Positions 59,894 through 64,000 of a DNA stretch of 64,000 nucleotides are shown piece by piece. Source of the stretch: an uncultured Blautia sp. (lineage in GTDB: Bacteria; Bacillota; Clostridia; Lachnospirales; Lachnospiraceae); assembly GCA_934364795.1 (NCBI GenBank), contig CAKRMK010000016.1, positions 9,378 through 73,377 on the forward strand, given 5' to 3'. The notes beneath the pieces are model-generated. The model had not been told where the DNA came from. It did not search any database and saw only the letters and a program-made list of their open reading frames with translations. Numbering within the stretch: the stretch's first letter is position 1; every line of letters starts with the position of its first letter. Position numbers and translations under genes: made by a program.

Positions 59894-61636
59894 ATGAGTA
59901 CAGATCCAACAAAGAAAAAAGATGAGCATGTCAGTACCTCCCAGGCACTGGATGATGAGCAGCGTGTAAAAGTCCTCTCACCGGGAATGCTTGTTGCCAA
60001 GCGTTTTTTCCGTAACAAGCTGGCTGTAGCAGGACTTGTTATTCTTGTAACAATGTTTGTATTCTCATTTGTAGGCGGTATGGTCAGTCCTTACGGTGAG
60101 AGCCAGGTATTCCGTAAAACCGACCATGTATGGAAGGATTATGCGGGAGCAACCTATAACAAAGCTTATATTTTTGAAACTGTAGATGGTTCCGAATTTC
60201 CGGCAGCCGGACAGCAGAAATTTATTCTTGCTACAAACAAAGGGGATGCATCTTTTGAGGCTGATGGCGTAACTTATGCGCTGGAAAATAAAGGAGAAGA
60301 ATACTGGGCAATCTATTCCGCAGAGCCAGTTGCCACTGTTCTTACCCTGAAAGGGAAATCCACTTATAAAGAAGCTGGAAGTGTGGAAGTTACAGATGCT
60401 ATCAAGGAAGGTTATGAAGCAGCTGTAGCAGCAGATGAAGAGACTTTTGAAGTAGATGGTGTGACTTATAGCATTGAGAAATCAGGCCGTGAGAATCTGA
60501 TCACCATTTCAGGTGAAGTTGCTTTTGCAACTAAGAAAGTTTTCAGCGCAGCAAGCGGCGATGCAGTACTTGGATTTGATTTTGAGCAGGCCGCACTGGA
60601 TGCACTGGAAGCAGGAGAGAAGTCCTTTGAATGTGACGGTGTGAATTATGAGCTGAATACAGTTGAGGGAGAGACATCCACAGAGATTATAGCTGACGGC
60701 GAAGTGTATGCTACTGTTTCCGGACTTCTGATATCTCCTCAGGCAAACGGTATTTTCCTTTCCCTTTCTTTTAAAGAGGCAGTTGAGCAGGCAATCACAG
60801 AGAAAGCCTCCACATTTACTGCATTAAATGAAAATGGTGAGGAAGAAACTTATCAGCTTCAGACAAAGAATACACAGTATGTGGTACGTAACCAGAAAGA
60901 GACAACTGTCAATGATACCTATGCAGCTCCAAGCAAAAAGCACTGGGTAGGAACTGACGGAAACGGTATGGATATGCTTACCAGACTGATGTATGGTGGC
61001 CGTATTTCCCTTATGATTGGTTTCGTAGTTATTATCATTGAGGGTATCATTGGTATTGTCATCGGTGGTATTTCCGGTTACTTTGGAGGATGGGTGGATA
61101 CCATTCTCATGCGTGTGGTTGATGTTGTAATCTGTATCCCGGCAATGCCGCTGTACATTATTATCGGTTCTGTTATGGACTATTATAAGATTGACCCCCG
61201 TATCCGTATTTATGCACTTTGTGCGATCCTTGGTATCGTAGGATGGCCAAGCATTGCCAGAATGGTCCGTGGACAGATTCTTTCTCTTCGTGAGCAGGAG
61301 TTTATGGTTGCTACAGAGGCTACCGGTGTGCGTGTTTCCAGACGTATTTTCCGCCATCTGATCCCGAACGTTATTCCTCAGCTGATTGTTATTGCAACAA
61401 TGGGACTTGGTGATGTAATTCTGATGGAGGCAACTCTTAGTTTCCTTGGAATCGGTGTTAAATTCCCATACGCTTCCTGGGGAAATATTGTAAATGCGGT
61501 AAACGATGTATACGTTTTGACCAACTTCTGGTTTGTATGGATTCCGGCCGGATTTTTGATTCTGCTGACAGTTCTTGGATTCAACTTTGTGGGTGATGGT
61601 CTTCGTGACGCATTTGACCCGAAAATGAAACGGTAG
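59894..61636 (+). CDS. oppC: Oligopeptide ABC transporter permease OppC with large extracellular repeat insertion
   Basis: This is a 580-residue permease, nearly twice the usual OppC length (about 300). Residues 1-43 are cytoplasmic, helix 1 is about 44-65, and the normal permease resumes at about 348 (KKHWVGTDGNGMDMLTRLMYGGRISLMIG), with the EAA-like loop ATEATGVRVSRRIFRHLIPNVIPQLI and FLGIGVKFPYASWGNIV. Between them an extra extracytoplasmic block of about 280 residues contains repeated units opening SFEADGVTYAL (120), TFEVDGVTYSI (184) and SFECDGVNYEL (244), with a degenerate fourth near 307. Each is joined by an Ala/Glu-rich helix. The loop faces the side where OppA docks. GGAGG precedes the ATG. 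Confidence 0.93.
   Translation: MSTDPTKKKDEHVSTSQALDDEQRVKVLSPGMLVAKRFFRNKLAVAGLVILVTMFVFSFVGGMVSPYGESQVFRKTDHVWKDYAGATYNKAYIFETVDGSEFPAAGQQKFILATNKGDASFEADGVTYALENKGEEYWAIYSAEPVATVLTLKGKSTYKEAGSVEVTDAIKEGYEAAVAADEETFEVDGVTYSIEKSGRENLITISGEVAFATKKVFSAASGDAVLGFDFEQAALDALEAGEKSFECDGVNYELNTVEGETSTEIIADGEVYATVSGLLISPQANGIFLSLSFKEAVEQAITEKASTFTALNENGEEETYQLQTKNTQYVVRNQKETTVNDTYAAPSKKHWVGTDGNGMDMLTRLMYGGRISLMIGFVVIIIEGIIGIVIGGISGYFGGWVDTILMRVVDVVICIPAMPLYIIIGSVMDYYKIDPRIRIYALCAILGIVGWPSIARMVRGQILSLREQEFMVATEATGVRVSRRIFRHLIPNVIPQLIVIATMGLGDVILMEATLSFLGIGVKFPYASWGNIVNAVNDVYVLTNFWFVWIPAGFLILLTVLGFNFVGDGLRDAFDPKMKR
60251..60880 (+). repeat. Tandem repeats encoding about 62-residue units in OppC
   Basis: Units begin at 60251, 60443 and 60623, with a degenerate fourth near 60812, so the period is about 60-64 codons. 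The shared core is F-E-x-D-G-V-x-Y-x-(L/I), then an acidic strand and a V-A-T or Y-A-T strand, then an Ala/Glu helix. DNA identity between units is low, so the duplication is old. Confidence 0.75.
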
Positions 61637-61646
61637 GTGAGAGAAT

Positions 61647-62843
61647 ATGGCATTATTTGGTAAGAAAAACGCAAATTATATCTCAGCTAAGGAAACAAAA
61701 AGAATCTCCAAAGAGAATCGAAGAATCACCAATGAGATAGAGAAAAAGAGAAACAGAAAAAATATTCCGGAATCAGAATATATTACAACAATGAAGAATC
61801 CGGAGAACGTAGTAGAGTTTGACAATGTCCACACTTATTTCTTTACAGATATCGGAACTGTTAAGTCTGTTGACGGTGTAAGTTTTGAGATTCCACAGGG
61901 AAAAACAGTAGGTGTTGTTGGTGAGTCCGGCTGTGGAAAGTCTGTAACAAGCCTTTCCCTTATGCAGCTGGTACAGCGTCCCCAGGGACAGACTGTGGAA
62001 GGTGAGATACGCTTTAACACAGGGGATAAGGTTTATAACATTGTAAATACTCCAGGCAGTATTATGCAGAAGCTTCGCGGAAATGAGCTTTCCATGATTT
62101 TCCAGGAGCCTATGACAGCGCTGAATCCGGTATTTCGTATTGGTGAGCAGGTGGATGAAATCACTATGCTTCACAATCCGGATATGAGCAAAGAGCAGGT
62201 AAAGGCAAGAACCATTGAGATGCTGGAGCTGGTTGGAATAGCCAACAGTGAGGGTGTTTACAAAATGTATCCCCATGAGCTTTCCGGTGGTATGCGCCAG
62301 CGTGTGTGCATTGCAATCGGTCTTGCATGTAATCCAAGACTGATCATTGCCGATGAGCCCACCACAGCTCTTGATGTTACCATTCAGGCACAGATCCTTG
62401 ACCTGATGCGTAACCTGAAAGATAAGATTAATTCTTCTATTATGCTGATTACCCATGACCTGGGTGTTATTGCAGAAATGGCAGATTATGTAGTTGTTAT
62501 GTATGCCGGACGTGTAGTAGAGAAAGGTACTGCAAGAGAAATCTTTAATCATCCTTCTCATCCTTATACTATCGGCCTTATGCGTTCCAAACCGGTTGTT
62601 GGAAAGAAAGTAGAAAAGCTTTACAGCATTCCCGGTAAGGTTCCAAACCCAATTGACATGCCGGATTACTGCTACTTCCGTGACCGCTGTGAACTGAAGT
62701 GCGAGAAGTGCCAGGGAAGATATCCGGGCGTTGTGAAATTAAGTCCTACACATGAAGTAAGCTGTTACCGTTATGCAGACCGTCCGGAAGCCGGATGGCT
62801 GACAAATGTTCATCCGGGAGAGGAGGGAAAAGCTCATGAGTGA
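61647..62843 (+). CDS. oppD: Oligopeptide ABC transporter ATPase OppD
   Basis: This is a 398-residue ATPase. Residues 1-48 form a very basic extension (KKNANYISAKETKRISKENRR...) not usual in OppD. The nucleotide-binding domain has Walker A GESGCGKSV, the signature HELSGGMRQRV and Walker B LIIADEPTTALDV. The C-terminal oligopeptide/dipeptide domain contains the cysteine cluster YCYFRDRCELKCEKCQG and a later conserved C (EVSCYRY). Some homologues bind an iron-sulfur cluster at this place. It overlaps oppF by eight bases. Confidence 0.94.
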   Translation: MALFGKKNANYISAKETKRISKENRRITNEIEKKRNRKNIPESEYITTMKNPENVVEFDNVHTYFFTDIGTVKSVDGVSFEIPQGKTVGVVGESGCGKSVTSLSLMQLVQRPQGQTVEGEIRFNTGDKVYNIVNTPGSIMQKLRGNELSMIFQEPMTALNPVFRIGEQVDEITMLHNPDMSKEQVKARTIEMLELVGIANSEGVYKMYPHELSGGMRQRVCIAIGLACNPRLIIADEPTTALDVTIQAQILDLMRNLKDKINSSIMLITHDLGVIAEMADYVVVMYAGRVVEKGTAREIFNHPSHPYTIGLMRSKPVVGKKVEKLYSIPGKVPNPIDMPDYCYFRDRCELKCEKCQGRYPGVVKLSPTHEVSCYRYADRPEAGWLTNVHPGEEGKAHE

Positions 62844-63840
62844 GAATAAGACAGCAGAAAACAAAAACAAGCAGTCCGACAACATTCTGGAGGTATCCCA
62901 TCTTAAGAAATATTTCCCGATCAAAGGTGGAATGTTCGGTAAACAGGTGGGAGCTGTAAAGGCTGTAGACGATGTTTCCTTTACCTTAAAAAGAGGAACT
63001 ACAATGGGCCTGGTTGGTGAGTCAGGCTGTGGTAAATCTACTACAGGACGTACCATCTTAAGACTGATAGAGAAAACAGACGGACAGGTCCTTTTCAACG
63101 GAAAAGATGTATATGGACTTTCCCGCAAGGAAATGCGCGATATGCGTACCAAAATGCAGATTATTTTCCAGGATCCCTATTCTTCTCTTTCTCCAAGACT
63201 TCCAGTTGGGGAAATTATTGGAGAGGCAGTAAGAGAGCATAACCTGGTTCCAAAGTCTGAATATGCAGATTATGTAACAAAGATTATGGATGACTGTGGA
63301 CTTCAGTCTTATCACAAAGACCGTTATCCACATGAGTTCTCCGGTGGACAAAGACAGCGTATCTGTATTGCCAGAGCACTTGCACTGAATCCGGAATTTG
63401 TTGTTTGTGACGAGCCGGTTTCCGCACTTGATGTTTCTGTACAGGCACAGATCATCAACCTGTTAAAAGAGCTTCAGGAGAAGAGAAATCTGACCTATCT
63501 GTTTATTTCTCATGACCTTTCCGTTGTTGAGCATATTTCCGATACTATCGGTGTTATGTACTTGGGGGGACTTGTAGAAACAGGTACAACAGCAGATATT
63601 TTTGCAAATCCCCTTCATCCTTATACAGAGGCTCTGTTTTCCGCAATTCCCATGCCGGATCCGGATTTGAAGAGAAACCGTATTATTCTGGAGGGAAATA
63701 TTCCTTCTCCGGCGAATCCGCCTAAGGGATGTAAGTTCCATACCAGATGCCGTAAGTGCATGGAAATCTGTAAAACACAGGTTCCAGAGGTTAAGGATAT
63801 GGGGAATGGACATAAGGTTCGTTGCCATTTATATGACTGA
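62836..63840 (+). CDS. oppF: Oligopeptide ABC transporter ATPase OppF
   Basis: This is a 334-residue ATPase partner of OppD. Walker A is GESGCGKSTTGR, the signature HEFSGGQRQRI and Walker B FVVCDEPVSALDVS. The C-terminal motif GNIPSPANPPKGCKFHTRC is the typical OppF end. I choose the ATG at 62836, with GAGGAGGG just upstream and an eight-base overlap with oppD, over an in-frame start at 62806. Confidence 0.95.
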   Translation: MSENKTAENKNKQSDNILEVSHLKKYFPIKGGMFGKQVGAVKAVDDVSFTLKRGTTMGLVGESGCGKSTTGRTILRLIEKTDGQVLFNGKDVYGLSRKEMRDMRTKMQIIFQDPYSSLSPRLPVGEIIGEAVREHNLVPKSEYADYVTKIMDDCGLQSYHKDRYPHEFSGGQRQRICIARALALNPEFVVCDEPVSALDVSVQAQIINLLKELQEKRNLTYLFISHDLSVVEHISDTIGVMYLGGLVETGTTADIFANPLHPYTEALFSAIPMPDPDLKRNRIILEGNIPSPANPPKGCKFHTRCRKCMEICKTQVPEVKDMGNGHKVRCHLYD

Positions 63841-63849
63841 AAATGAGAG

Positions 63850-63873
63850 AGGCCAGGGAGATTCCTGGCCTTT
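63850..63873 (+). terminator. Terminator of the opp operon
   Basis: AGGCCAGG pairs with CCTGGCCT around a six-base loop, followed by TTT. The T run is short. The remaining 127 bases to the window end show no gene. Confidence 0.75.
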
Positions 63874-64000
63874 GTGGTAGGTGGGTGCTATTTAATGTGG
63901 TAAGGGTTGGTTTCCCGGACGCAGTTTTGCAAGGTATATTCCACGCAGACCGGAGCAACATTCCGCAAAGCTAACTGGTAACTGCGACTAAGACGCTCGG

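Noticed and set aside
63874..64000. Possible RNA gene or new coding region at the window end
   Set aside because: I could not form a convincing tRNA cloverleaf, open frame or promoter from the 127 bases available.

Overview
The window looks like a piece of chromosome from a saccharolytic gut Clostridia species of the family Lachnospiraceae, most like Blautia. This rests on moderate GC with AT-rich intergenic spaces, strong AGGAGG-type ribosome binding sites, TTGACA/TATAAT promoters, YesM/YesN-type two-component systems next to sugar ABC operons, and the overall gene repertoire. The assignment is an inference from gene content. I saw no rRNA, tRNA, CRISPR array, insertion sequence or phage gene. 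It reads as ordinary chromosome devoted to sugar and peptide uptake.

Region 1 (1-10.7 kb) is sugar interconversion. It opens inside the 3' part of fucI (L-fucose isomerase), followed by a surface SH3-like/proline-threonine repeat protein and a minus-strand fucU (L-fucose mutarotase). A six-gene operon follows under a clear promoter with an overlapping palindromic operator: GatY-like class II aldolase, LacI regulator, FGGY kinase, GatD-like zinc dehydrogenase, PfkB-type sugar-phosphate kinase and aldo/keto reductase. Together these could take a hexitol or hexose to triose phosphates.

Region 2 (10.8-32.2 kb) has two ribose-type (CUT2) ABC systems, each beside its own YesN/YesM pair. The first sensory operon has a third gene, a membrane-anchored sugar-binding protein overlapping the kinase gene, and precedes permease-ATPase-permease-binding protein. 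Between the two systems lie a rhamnulokinase and an L-fucose/arabinose-isomerase-family enzyme. The second YesN/YesM pair is divergent from an ATPase-permease-permease-binding protein operon resembling the RhaTPQS rhamnose transporter. Its control region carries near-helically phased direct repeats.

Region 3 (32.3-46.9 kb) has a LysR regulator divergent from aspA, a small DUF3783-like gene, an AraC regulator plus a small membrane protein, then a CUT1 sugar ABC transporter without its own ATPase, a GH2 and a GH42 beta-galactosidase, and another AraC regulator. This reads as a beta-galactoside utilisation locus.

Region 4 (47-64 kb) has a BMP-type (nucleoside-like) ABC transporter, a lipoprotein related to trigger factor, an M3 oligopeptidase, a small membrane protein, and a complete oppABCDF oligopeptide transporter. 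The Opp system is unusual. OppC carries about 280 extra extracellular residues built from roughly 62-residue repeats, OppA is enlarged, and the oppA-oppB gap is rich in inverted repeats.

Two patterns cross the window. All five ABC binding proteins expected to be released or surface-held have ordinary signal peptides without a lipobox cysteine, although a true lipoprotein is encoded in the same window. A GTTGCTGTTCAC...GTGAACAGTAAC leader hairpin recurs in the 5' leaders of two operons, with a weaker relative in a third.
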